Source: Sulfurospirillum sp. UBA4058 (GTDB taxonomy: Bacteria; Campylobacterota; Campylobacteria; Campylobacterales; Sulfurospirillaceae). Taken from it: a DNA stretch of 64,000 nt. Location of the stretch: NCBI GenBank assembly GCA_002382085.1, contig DFZK01000002.1, forward strand, positions 15,718 through 79,717. Reading direction: 5' to 3'. The position numbers and the translations under genes are program-made. This document shows positions 52,362-60,147 of this stretch, piece after piece (position 1 is the stretch's first letter; each line of letters begins with the position of its first letter). The notes under the pieces are model-generated. The model did not search any database, was not told where the DNA came from, and saw nothing but the letters and a program-made list of their open reading frames with translations.

Positions 52362-52852
52362 GAGGCTTTTTTGAGCTTAGCGTTCTCTTTTTTCGTATGA
52401 CCGAAACGATCGAAGCCGTAACGATTGTATCCGTCGACGAAAATTTTCTGCGACGGATCGAAACTCTCGCCGCAAGCCTCCTTATCGTAAACCACTTCGA
52501 TGCCTCTTTTCCCGTCCTTAACGCGTAACATATACTCTACGCCTTGAGCGACCATCGAAACTTTGGAAAAGTCGTTGCACTGTCGTTTCAGATCGTCCGG
52601 CAAAGTCTTGTATTTGTACAGTTCGTCGAGAATCTCTCTGGACTGCGACGTCGTCGCGTCAAGCAAGACCCGTTTTCCGTCCACGTCGACATGTTGAACG
52701 ACAAGCCTTAACTCTTTGTATTTAAACGTTTGCGGGAGATTGGACTCCATACTTTTTGCCATCACGGACGCAAGCAGTTCGGGAGTGATCTTAAAACCCG
52801 ACTGGGCACATAAAAACGAAAGCAAACATCCTAAAGCCATTAAAAAACGCAT
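52358..52852 (-). CDS. Secreted protein of unknown function
   Basis: A 164-residue protein with a signal peptide (MRFLMALGCLLSFLCA). The mature part is charged and has two cysteines (RQCNDF and KEACGES) that could form a disulfide. It overlaps the GGDEF gene tail to tail by four bases. It has no recognisable domain; the helical start (TPELLASVMAKSM) and the following strands (YKELRLVVQHVDVDGKRVLL) suggest a small periplasmic alpha/beta protein. It is likely real because of the signal peptide and the codon pattern. Confidence 0.6.
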   Translation of the reverse strand: MRFLMALGCLLSFLCAQSGFKITPELLASVMAKSMESNLPQTFKYKELRLVVQHVDVDGKRVLLDATTSQSREILDELYKYKTLPDDLKRQCNDFSKVSMVAQGVEYMLRVKDGKRGIEVVYDKEACGESFDPSQKIFVDGYNRYGFDRFGHTKKENAKLKKAS

Positions 52853-52966
52853 CGCATATCTTCCTCAAATAATTTTCGTAATTGTACTTCTTTTTTGAGC
52901 AGATGTCAGCCTCCTTTTAGCGGAAAAAAAGATACAATATACGCTTTTAATTGAGAAAGGAAAGAT

Positions 52967-54304
52967 ATGCACAAAAACACTCTGAGTCGAGGTCTGAAGA
53001 ACAGACACGTTCAGTTGATCGCTTTGGGCGGAGCGATCGGAACGGGACTGTTCTTAGGCGTTTCAACCACCGTCCAGATGACCGGTCCCGCGGTTCTTTT
53101 AGGCTATGCTTTAGGCGGATTTATTGCGTTTATGATTATGCGACAACTCGGCGAAATGATCGTCGAAGAGCCGGTTGCGGGTTCGTTTAGCCACTTTGCG
53201 AACACCTATTGGCATCACTTTGCCGGCTTTGCTTCGGGCTGGAACTACTGGATGCTTTACGTTTTAGTCGGTATGGCGGAGCTGACCGCTATCGGAACGT
53301 TTATTCATTTTTGGTTACCCAATGTTCCGACATGGGCTTCGGCGGCCTTCTTTTTTGTCGTGATTAATCTCGTCAATCTTGCCAACGTACGTTTTTACGG
53401 CGAATTTGAGTTTTGGTTTGCCATTATCAAAGTTATCGCGATTATTGCGATGATCGTTTTCGGTTCATACCTTCTCATCAGCGGTAACGGCGGCGAACAA
53501 GCACATTTTAGCAATCTTTGGGCACTTGAGGGCGGTTTTATGCCGCACGGTTTTTCAGGCTTTGCGATGGCGATGGTGTTTATTATGTTCTCTTTCGGCG
53601 GGCTCGAGCTTATCGGTATCGCAGCAGCCGAGACGGACGATCCCGGTCATACGATTCCCCAAGCGACCAATCAAGTCATTTACCGTATTTTGATCTTTTA
53701 CGTCGGTGCACTCGTCGTCTTGCTTTCGTTAATGCCGTGGATGAAGATGACCAAAGAGGTCACGCCCTTTGTCATGGTATTTCACAGTTTGGATCAAAAC
53801 TTTGTTGCGCACATTCTCAATGCCATCGTTTTAACCGCCGCTCTTTCGGTCTACAATAGCGGAGTTTACTCCAATTCGCGTATGCTCTACGGTCTTGCCG
53901 CGCAAGGTAACGCACCTAAACGCTTTATGAAAACCAATCAAGCGGGCGTACCGGTCAATGCCGTTTTATTTTCGGCGCTGATTACGGGTCTGTGCGTCGT
54001 TCTGAACTACTTTATGCCCGAAGACGCTTTGAATTATCTCATGGCGTTGGTCGTTTCGGCGTTGGTGCTCAACTGGTTTATGATTAGTTATGCGCACCTC
54101 AAATTCCGCTATGCCAAAAACAAAGAGAAAATCGTTCCAAAATTTAAAGCCTTATGGTTTCCCTACGGAAATTACCTCTGCCTTGCTTTTTTTATCGGTA
54201 TTTTGGTCGTGATGTGCTTCATCGACGGTATTCGAACGTCGGTTTTTCTCATCCCCGTTTGGCTCATTATTCTTGCGTTGGGCTATAAATTCTTACGCAA
54301 ATAG
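52967..54304 (+). CDS. Amino-acid permease, AAT/APC family
   Basis: A 445-residue protein of 12 membrane helices. The first helix carries the diagnostic ALGGAIGTGLFLGVSTTVQMTGPA, and MRQLGEMIVEEPVAGSFSHFA and FSFGGLELIGIAAAETDDPGHTIPQA are typical of the CycA/AroP/ProY branch. It imports an amino acid with protons; the substrate (for example D-alanine/glycine, aromatic or proline) cannot be told. The D-amino-acid aminotransferase nearby makes a D-alanine/glycine type worth testing, although the two are not in one operon. AAAGGAAAG precedes the ATG. Confidence 0.85.
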   Translation: MHKNTLSRGLKNRHVQLIALGGAIGTGLFLGVSTTVQMTGPAVLLGYALGGFIAFMIMRQLGEMIVEEPVAGSFSHFANTYWHHFAGFASGWNYWMLYVLVGMAELTAIGTFIHFWLPNVPTWASAAFFFVVINLVNLANVRFYGEFEFWFAIIKVIAIIAMIVFGSYLLISGNGGEQAHFSNLWALEGGFMPHGFSGFAMAMVFIMFSFGGLELIGIAAAETDDPGHTIPQATNQVIYRILIFYVGALVVLLSLMPWMKMTKEVTPFVMVFHSLDQNFVAHILNAIVLTAALSVYNSGVYSNSRMLYGLAAQGNAPKRFMKTNQAGVPVNAVLFSALITGLCVVLNYFMPEDALNYLMALVVSALVLNWFMISYAHLKFRYAKNKEKIVPKFKALWFPYGNYLCLAFFIGILVVMCFIDGIRTSVFLIPVWLIILALGYKFLRK

Positions 54305-54312
54305 CTTTTTTT

Positions 54313-54346
54313 ATTCTTACATGTAAAACATTTTACATGTAAGAAT
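54313..54346. terminator. Terminator-like hairpin from two TTACATGTAA copies
   Basis: A perfect 16-bp stem (54313-54328 with 54331-54346) and a two-base loop lie nine bases after the permease stop. Each arm holds one full copy. No clear T-run follows. A variant TTACATGTCA lies at 54398. Confidence 0.7.
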
Positions 54347-54439
54347 TTCATGTTAAATGCTTCTATCCTCCAGACTTAAGAAAAGATTTGTCATACTTTA
54401 CATGTCATGAAATTATCTCATTTTATAAAGTAAACCACC

Positions 54440-55042
54440 ATGAAACAAGACACTGTTTATTTTGACCAACTTTTTCAAGCGTTAAACCGTTACGCTCCTC
54501 TTTCACACGATGACTTTTTATTGTTAAAACCTTACCTTGAGCTCAAAAACATTGCTAAAAATGAGCTGCTTCAGGACAATTATACGCCAGCCCATGCGCT
54601 TTATTTTATCGCCGAAGGATTGCTTCGTACCTACTATTTGCATGAAGACGGTACGATTTATAACAAAAATCTTTTTATGGAAAACTACTTCTCCGCTTCT
54701 GTGGTTTCGCTCTTAAGCGGTGAAAACTCGTACCTCTGCATCGAAGCGCTTGAGCCAAGCATCATCATTCAAATCGACTACAAAGGCTACCGTCATCTTA
54801 TCGACACGCACGATGCTTTCAAAAACTTCTACATTTGCTACTTAGAAGCCAACTGGGTCATCGAAAAAGAACGCAATGAGATTTCACTCATCGTCGATAA
54901 TGCCACAAAACGCTACCAAAATTTCATTGCACGTTACCCGGACATTGAACATCGCATCTCTCAACACCACATTGCGGCGCATCTTGGCATCACGCCCACG
55001 CAACTTAGCCGTATTCGAAAAAGTCTCAACCTATGTCAATGA
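54440..55042 (+). CDS. Crp/Fnr-family transcriptional regulator
   Basis: A 200-residue regulator with an N-terminal cyclic-nucleotide-binding-type beta barrel (about 20-125; LQDNYTPAHALYFIAEGLLRTYYLHEDG) and a C-terminal helix-turn-helix (HRISQHHIAAHLGITPTQLSRIRKSL). It has no FNR-type cysteine cluster. It is followed 51 bp later by the EamA transporter, and the two are probably linked in regulation. Such regulator-EamA pairs are common in this phylum; the effector is not known. Confidence 0.85.
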   Translation: MKQDTVYFDQLFQALNRYAPLSHDDFLLLKPYLELKNIAKNELLQDNYTPAHALYFIAEGLLRTYYLHEDGTIYNKNLFMENYFSASVVSLLSGENSYLCIEALEPSIIIQIDYKGYRHLIDTHDAFKNFYICYLEANWVIEKERNEISLIVDNATKRYQNFIARYPDIEHRISQHHIAAHLGITPTQLSRIRKSLNLCQ

Positions 55043-55093
55043 CATAGTCTTTGAAAAACACTATGATAAGCGCATCAAAAACAAAGGTTTATC

Positions 55094-55984
55094 GTGCATA
55101 AAGAGACCATGGCACATTTACTGGTGCTACTCAATACCTTGTTAGTCGCAGGCTCGTTCATCGCTTCTCAAAAAATAGCAGGGTTGATTCACCCTATTTC
55201 GCTGACATTATTTCGTTTTATTCTGGCTTCTTTGTTGCTCAGCCCTTTTATTCTTTTCAATCTCACGAAACGACAAAAAGTGCAAAAAACGCTTCCCAAA
55301 GCGATGATGATTAGCCTTTTTTATTCGCTCTATTTCATCGCTTTTTTTAAAGCACTCGAATCAACAACCGCACTTAATACCGGCACACTTTACACGCTCG
55401 TACCGTTGGTGACGGCTATTTTGTGTATCTTTTTCTTTAAAGAGCGCATCAGCTTTTTTCAGTTAATCGTCTATTTTTGCGGAATTTTAGGCACCATCAC
55501 CGTTATTTTCAAAGGTGAGCTGGCGCTGTTGCTTCATTTTTCAATCAATCAAGGTGATTTTATCTTTCTTAGTGCCGTTCTTTTTATGGCAATTTACTCG
55601 ATTTTGACCAAATATTTGCATCGCCAAGACGATGACGTACCGGTGTTGGTTTTTATGACGCTTGTGGGCGGAAGCGTGTGGATGTTTGGGGCATTGATGC
55701 TGATGGATATACCGCTTCAATGGGAGCTTATCACAGGCAATGCGCTTTTTTATATGCTCTATCTTGTCATCGGAGCGACACTTATGACCGTCTATTTAAC
55801 GCAAAAAGCTTCCATCATCATCGGTCCTAAAAAGGTGATGGCGTATGTTTATATCAGCCCGGCAATGATCGCTTTTTTATTATACTTATTAGGAGAAACG
55901 ACACTGACATGGGATATCGGCGTCGGCATCGGCATCTCTTCTCTAGCGACGCTTCTACTCCTAGTCAATCGAGCTAATCGTTAA
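55094..55984 (+). CDS. EamA-family (DMT) transporter
   Basis: A 296-residue protein with ten predicted membrane helices in two EamA halves (about 5-140 and 150-290). SLTLFRFILASLLLSPF, TTALNTGTLYTLVPLVTAIL and the second-half ISPAMIAFLLYLLGE are typical. The substrate is unknown; relatives export amino acids or other metabolites. It begins with GTG at 55094, with an alternative ATG five codons later. It overlaps the end of the convergent PhzF gene by 11 bp. Confidence 0.8.
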   Translation: MHKETMAHLLVLLNTLLVAGSFIASQKIAGLIHPISLTLFRFILASLLLSPFILFNLTKRQKVQKTLPKAMMISLFYSLYFIAFFKALESTTALNTGTLYTLVPLVTAILCIFFFKERISFFQLIVYFCGILGTITVIFKGELALLLHFSINQGDFIFLSAVLFMAIYSILTKYLHRQDDDVPVLVFMTLVGGSVWMFGALMLMDIPLQWELITGNALFYMLYLVIGATLMTVYLTQKASIIIGPKKVMAYVYISPAMIAFLLYLLGETTLTWDIGVGIGISSLATLLLLVNRANR

Positions 55985-56780
55985 GCGTCACGGAGCCTTT
56001 TAAGTACTCCACGCAGTTACCCGAGATAAAAATACGCTCTTCGCTCACGCGACAGTATAGCACACCCGAACGCGCGGAAGCTTGCAAAGCAATGAGCTCA
56101 GTTTTACCCAAACGCTTCGCCCAAAACGGTGCAAGTCCCGCATGAATAGAACCCGTCACGGGGTCTTCAACCCCACCGTTCGCTGGCCAAAAGTAGCGTG
56201 ATGCAAAGTCATACGTCTTGCTTGGAGCAGTCACCACCACATCAAGCGGTCCAAGAGTTTTGAGCTTTTCAAGATCGGGCACGACCTTTTTAACATCCTC
56301 CTCACTTGCATACACCGCAAAGTACGCTTGTTGGTTCTTATGAAATTCAAGCGGTGTGATGGAAAGCCCCGTTTTTAATGCTTCGGGAACTTCGCTTAGT
56401 TTCTCAGGCGCACGATTCGGAAAACTCATCTCAATCAGTCCACGCTCGCGTTCATTCACATCAATAGTCCCCACCGCTTTCGCCCAAAAGCGAATCGTGC
56501 CTTTTGCACCCAAATAGTTAAAAATGACATACGCGCTCGCTAACGTCGCATGCCCGCAAAAATCAATCTCTTTCAACGGCGAAAACCAACGGATTTCATA
56601 AATTCCTTCCTCATTTTTAACAAAAAAAGCCGTCTCCGAAAGATTGTTTTCTGAAGCAATGCTTTGCATCATACTTTCAGACAACCAACTATTCAGCGGC
56701 ATGACAGCGGCTTGATTGCCTTTGAACAGTTCTTTGGTAAAGGCATCGATGATGTAGATGGGGAGTTGGGTTCTAGTCAT
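55974..56780 (-). CDS. PhzF-family isomerase/epimerase-like protein
   Basis: A 268-residue protein of the PhzF/DAP-epimerase-like fold. The start YIIDAFTKELFKGNQAAVMPL, the catalytic Glu in NNLSETAFFV, WFSPLKEIDFCGHATLASAYVIFN and DPVTGSIHAGLAPFWAKRLGK are all family-typical. In phenazine producers PhzF isomerises a dihydro-hydroxyanthranilate, but most homologues have unknown substrates, and no phz genes are here. It is single, convergent with EamA. Confidence 0.85.
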   Translation of the reverse strand: MTRTQLPIYIIDAFTKELFKGNQAAVMPLNSWLSESMMQSIASENNLSETAFFVKNEEGIYEIRWFSPLKEIDFCGHATLASAYVIFNYLGAKGTIRFWAKAVGTIDVNERERGLIEMSFPNRAPEKLSEVPEALKTGLSITPLEFHKNQQAYFAVYASEEDVKKVVPDLEKLKTLGPLDVVVTAPSKTYDFASRYFWPANGGVEDPVTGSIHAGLAPFWAKRLGKTELIALQASARSGVLYCRVSEERIFISGNCVEYLKGSVTLND

Positions 56781-56809
56781 TTTATATTCCTAATTATAGA
56801 ACGTTCTTC

Positions 56810-57094
56810 TTACTCAAACAATTCTGAGTGAGAACCAAGACGTATAAGATTGAGTGTTTGGTCGTTAATCATGTAGATAACCAACACATCACCACTCACA
56901 TGAAACTCTCTAAACCCAGACCAATTACCCTCAAGGCAATGGTCTAAAGCTTCGGGCGGTAAAGATTCACTTTGCAGAAGTTTTGCCACATAAACGACAA
57001 ATTTTGCAAAATGCTTTTCGCTCATTTTTACATGTAAAAAATCTTTGCTAAACTGCTTGTGCCTTTTAATGCTGAGCACTTTTTCGACTTTCAA
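56810..57094 (-). CDS. YafQ/RelE-family toxin
   Basis: A 94-residue type II toxin of the YafQ branch. KQFSKDF, the long helix, LPPEALDHCLEGNWSGFREFHV, DVLVIYMI and the terminal LIRLGSHSELFE are typical; the last histidine is the catalytic residue of YafQ (His87 in E. coli). It acts as a ribosome-dependent mRNA nuclease. It overlaps the antitoxin gene by 29 bp. The start is TTG at 57094, with a GTG at 57076 as an alternative. Confidence 0.85.
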   Translation of the reverse strand: MKVEKVLSIKRHKQFSKDFLHVKMSEKHFAKFVVYVAKLLQSESLPPEALDHCLEGNWSGFREFHVSGDVLVIYMINDQTLNLIRLGSHSELFE

Positions 57095-57341
57095 ATTCTG
57101 TTTTTAGCTCTTCAAGTGTGACCGTTTCCATATTGATACCCATGCGTGCTTCGTTCATCGCTTTTGCCGTCGTCTCATTGGGGATTTTAAGCTCAAAGGG
57201 AATGCCGTTTTCACTTTTGACTTTGGCTAAAAACATATTAATCGCCTGAGAAGTCGAGATGCCTAATTGTTTAAAAATAGCCTCTGCGGACTGCTTCAAT
57301 TCAGCATCGCATCTAGCGCGAATGGTTGCTTCGAGTGCCAT
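57066..57341 (-). CDS. DinJ/RelB-family antitoxin
   Basis: A 91-residue antitoxin. The N-terminal ribbon-helix-helix is seen in ATIRARCDAELKQSAEAIFKQLGISTSQAINMFLAKV and the C-terminal tail binds the toxin. The start at 57341 is chosen from the family start and the AAGGAG six bases before it; a longer frame runs into the operator. It is the first gene of the pair and represses it through the palindrome upstream. Confidence 0.9.
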   Translation of the reverse strand: MALEATIRARCDAELKQSAEAIFKQLGISTSQAINMFLAKVKSENGIPFELKIPNETTAKAMNEARMGINMETVTLEELKTEFESRKSAQH

Positions 57342-57364
57342 AGTGACTCCTTTTAGTTGTTTTG

Positions 57365-57402
57365 TAGCTCTATTGTAGCACAAAATTGCTACAATAGAGC
57401 TA
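57365..57402. promoter_or_regulatory. Toxin-antitoxin operator, 16-bp perfect inverted repeat
   Basis: TAGCTCTATTGTAGCA (57365-57380) is repeated in inverse form at 57387-57402 across a six-base spacer. It lies 24 bp before the antitoxin start and next to the stop of the YgjP-like gene. It is the expected site for DinJ-YafQ autoregulation. Confidence 0.85.
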
Positions 57403-57903
57403 GTACAACTTCCCAAACAAGTCCAAATGCGTCAGATAAAGCCTTACATCAAACTCTAACTGATGATAACTCGGTTCCATGTTTTCGCATAGGGCGTAAA
57501 AGGCTTTATTGTGTTCTTTAACTTTTAGGTGCGAGAGCTCGTGCACGCAGATCATCTTTAAAAAAGGTTCAGGCGCGTTTTTAAACAGTGTTGCGACGCG
57601 AATTTCGCTTTTGCTTCGAAGGCGTCCTCCGTGGTTTTTGATGGTGGTTCGATGCAAGCCCAATGCGTCGTTGATATCGCTGATCTTGCCATCGTAAAGC
57701 ACTTTGGTGATCGGCTCGCTTTTACGAAGGAATTCCGCGCGTAATTCCATCACGTAGGCGTACAAGGCTTTATCGCCGCTGATCGCATGCGTCGTCGGAT
57801 ATTTTTTGAGCAAGTACACACCGAGTTTTTCCTCGTCGATTAGGCGTTGTATTTGTTGCAGCAAAGCGTGCGGATAGTGTTCTATATACGTTAAAGGCTT
57901 CAT
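57400..57903 (-). CDS. YgjP-like (DUF45) metallopeptidase
   Basis: A 167-residue protein with the zinc motif CVHELSHLKVKEHNKAFY (His121, His125, His131), typical of the DUF45/YgjP-like metallopeptidases. The N-terminal half is variable and contains a helical HTH-like segment (LHRTTIKNHGGRLRSKSEIR). In E. coli a relative was reported to act on UTP; whether this one is a peptidase is unknown. It overlaps the upstream CHAD gene by four bases (ATGA), so they are co-translated. Confidence 0.8.
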   Translation of the reverse strand: MKPLTYIEHYPHALLQQIQRLIDEEKLGVYLLKKYPTTHAISGDKALYAYVMELRAEFLRKSEPITKVLYDGKISDINDALGLHRTTIKNHGGRLRSKSEIRVATLFKNAPEPFLKMICVHELSHLKVKEHNKAFYALCENMEPSYHQLEFDVRLYLTHLDLFGKLY

Positions 57904-58772
57904 CTCGCCTCATCGCATCGCGGAAATCGGCGAAAGAGTTTTTTGAGATTTTTGGCTTTACATGTAAGGATACACGTACGCTTATCTTCGCGCAAATCGG
58001 CTTTCAACAGTAAGAGAAGTTCTCGAAGTTTTGTTCGGTGCACCGCGTTATAGCGTTTAATGCGTTTGATTTGCATATGTTTATCTTGGACGTTACCCAA
58101 AGCGGTTTGCATCGGCTTTAAACTCTTGGCAAACTCTTTCCATCCCAGAGCGTCGCAGGTATAGCGTAAGGTTTTGTAGTGTAAGCGTAAATGATGCAAA
58201 CGTTCGTTGGACGCATCTGCGACGAGGCGTTTTGAAAGCTTAGAGATCTTTTTCGCGCGGGCGTGGACGATTGCTTCGAGACGGCGTGCGGCATCTTGAT
58301 CTGTTTGAAAGAGGTACAGCTCTTCGTCTTCGACGAAACGTTGGAGTGATTGAAATATCTCGGGTTCGCGTACGTAGCGTTCGCAAAAACGGGCGTATAC
58401 GTCTTGTCGTTCATGACGCAAAGCGGTTTCAACCGTTTCGAGCTCGGCAAGCGACGCGGCTTCGACGCGGTTTTTATACGTACCGATGCACGCTAAAAAA
58501 ACATCCAAATCCCGCATAACGTTCGTCTCTTTTTGCAAGAGCTTGAGGCTTTGTATGAGTGTTTTACGTCGTTTTTTTTCCATAAACGAACCGAACTCTT
58601 GGCATAAAGAGCGGCTAAAACGAAGGTATATGCGGTAACGATGCAAACTTTCCGGCTCATTCGTTTCGACAAAACGCTTTACATGTAAAAAAATTTCGCT
58701 TTGGGCATGCGTGAGATTTTTTTTGAGAAGCGTCGAGATTTCAAGCGTACCGCTGTTGTCTAAAGAGTTCAT
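57900..58772 (-). CDS. CHAD-domain protein
   Basis: A 290-residue, strongly basic, all-helical CHAD protein. The conserved histidines and basic residues appear in EPESLHRYRIYLRFSRSL, MRDLDVFLACI, RLHHLRLHYKTLRYTCDAL and LGNVQDKHMQIKRI. CHAD proteins bind polyphosphate, and those without a CYTH domain usually target polyphosphate granules. It is the first gene of a pair with the YgjP-like gene. Two TTACATGTAA copies lie in this gene (57958, 58679). Confidence 0.85.
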   Translation of the reverse strand: MNSLDNSGTLEISTLLKKNLTHAQSEIFLHVKRFVETNEPESLHRYRIYLRFSRSLCQEFGSFMEKKRRKTLIQSLKLLQKETNVMRDLDVFLACIGTYKNRVEAASLAELETVETALRHERQDVYARFCERYVREPEIFQSLQRFVEDEELYLFQTDQDAARRLEAIVHARAKKISKLSKRLVADASNERLHHLRLHYKTLRYTCDALGWKEFAKSLKPMQTALGNVQDKHMQIKRIKRYNAVHRTKLRELLLLLKADLREDKRTCILTCKAKNLKKLFRRFPRCDEAR

Positions 58773-58983
58773 TGTTTGCCTTTTGAAAAAAGGTTGTACG
58801 AGTATTAAAAAAAAAGAAAAACACGCACCGTATTAAAAAGGATTGTAGTCTTTTAATCGTAAAAGCGGCATTAAAAAAGCCCCGTATATTTACTTTCCGT
58901 ATAACAAATAAGGCTATAATAGGACTTCCTTAAATGAGCGTTCTTCTCAAACCGCAAGAACGTTTAATCGTAACAAAGGCTCT

Positions 58984-60147
58984 ATGATGAATGAACGAAT
59001 GGATGAAATGCTTCAAGACTTAAGCGGGCTAGAGCGAAAATCGACCCACTGTGCGGGAACGTATCTTAGCTTAATCGCCCTACCGAGCGCGGCGTATCTT
59101 TATTTTATTCTCGGGTATTTGGACGTTCTGCACTTTCATGTCGGCATACACAGCATCGTTTTGATCGGACTGATCTTTTTCGTTTCGCTTTTGTTTGCCA
59201 AACATAACGGAGAGTACGGCGCATGCACCTTTCGCCGTTACGGCAACGAGCTTAAAAGCGAACTCAACGCATACGTGACGAAGAACCTTATGCGCATCGG
59301 AGAAACCGAAAAGTCAAACGCAACGTTCGAGACGTTTATAGACGCTTATGCCAAACGCATTCGCAACGACAATTATGCCTCTATCGCCGCAGGCGTTTTC
59401 CCGACGATGGGAATTTTGGGTACGTTTATCTCCATAGCGTTAACGCTTCCCGATTTTTCGTCTCAAACGGCAGGTGCTCTGGAACAAGAGATTTCCGTTT
59501 TGCTAAGCGGCGTGGGAACGGCGTTTTACGTCTCGATTTACGGTATTTTGCTCTCGCTTTGGTGGATTTTCTTCGAGAAACGAGGACTGAGCCGTTTTGA
59601 TCGAGACGTTGAGATTATTCGTGAGGCAACCGCATCGCTTTTTTGGACGAAAGAAGAGATCGAACAAGCCTACCTCAAAGAAAACCTCCAACATTTTGAA
59701 AAAATAGGCTTGATGTTTGAACGCCTTAGCTCAAACGACTTTTTCGAGCGTTTGGGTAAAAATATCGAATCCAAATTCGAACTCTTCGATGAAATGCTTA
59801 CCATGGAAGCCAGCGCGGTCAAACGCGTATCCGAGCATATCAAAGAGGGTATGGATACGTTGGCGCGTTCTCAGGAAAAACAAAAAGGTCTAATCGAACT
59901 GCACGAGCAAATGCTCTCCAAAATCGAGGGCTTTAACGAAAATACGACGGCATTACATGTCAAAATGGCAGAGAGCAACGAAGAGATGATCGCGACCAAT
60001 CAAGAGCTCTTACGCGCACTCAAAGAGTCCGCCGCGGCACGCAATCCAAATGAACCTAACGCGGAAGTCGAATCGCTCAAAGAGAGCCTGAAAATCATCG
60101 ACGCCGAAACCGAAGAGATCATCCAAAAAATGGATGCGTTAAAATAA
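58984..60147 (+). CDS. MotA/TolQ/ExbB-type channel protein, ZorA-like
   Basis: A 387-residue inner-membrane protein. Two N-terminal helices (about 26-75) and a second pair (about 130-200) carry the MotA/TolQ/ExbB signature (AAGVFPTMGILGTFISIALTL and VLLSGVGTAFYVSIYGILLSLWW). A long cytoplasmic coiled coil (about 240-385) follows, as in ZorA of Zorya defence systems. It overlaps the OmpA-like gene by one base. It resembles a conserved Campylobacterota pair (Cj0598/Cj0599 in C. jejuni, by recollection). No Zorya effector gene (zorC, zorD, zorE) lies nearby. Confidence 0.75.
   Translation: MMNERMDEMLQDLSGLERKSTHCAGTYLSLIALPSAAYLYFILGYLDVLHFHVGIHSIVLIGLIFFVSLLFAKHNGEYGACTFRRYGNELKSELNAYVTKNLMRIGETEKSNATFETFIDAYAKRIRNDNYASIAAGVFPTMGILGTFISIALTLPDFSSQTAGALEQEISVLLSGVGTAFYVSIYGILLSLWWIFFEKRGLSRFDRDVEIIREATASLFWTKEEIEQAYLKENLQHFEKIGLMFERLSSNDFFERLGKNIESKFELFDEMLTMEASAVKRVSEHIKEGMDTLARSQEKQKGLIELHEQMLSKIEGFNENTTALHVKMAESNEEMIATNQELLRALKESAAARNPNEPNAEVESLKESLKIIDAETEEIIQKMDALK

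Larger units (their letters stand above)
8090..58688. repeat. Dispersed palindrome TTACATGTAA, 19 exact copies
   Basis: Exact copies start at 8090, 8377, 9546, 9568, 17593, 21776, 25401, 25421, 26883, 30407, 31625, 40468, 49287, 50200, 54317, 54333, 57028, 57958 and 58679. Base composition predicts well under one. Eleven are intergenic although genes fill most of the window. Three inverted pairs form terminator-like stems. Inside genes it usually encodes Leu-His-Val. Near-matches (TTACATGTCA and similar) start at 19261, 20292, 42768, 42847, 44166, 52137, 54398 and 59953. None lies in the AT-rich 12.5-14.2 kb gene. Confidence 0.9.
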
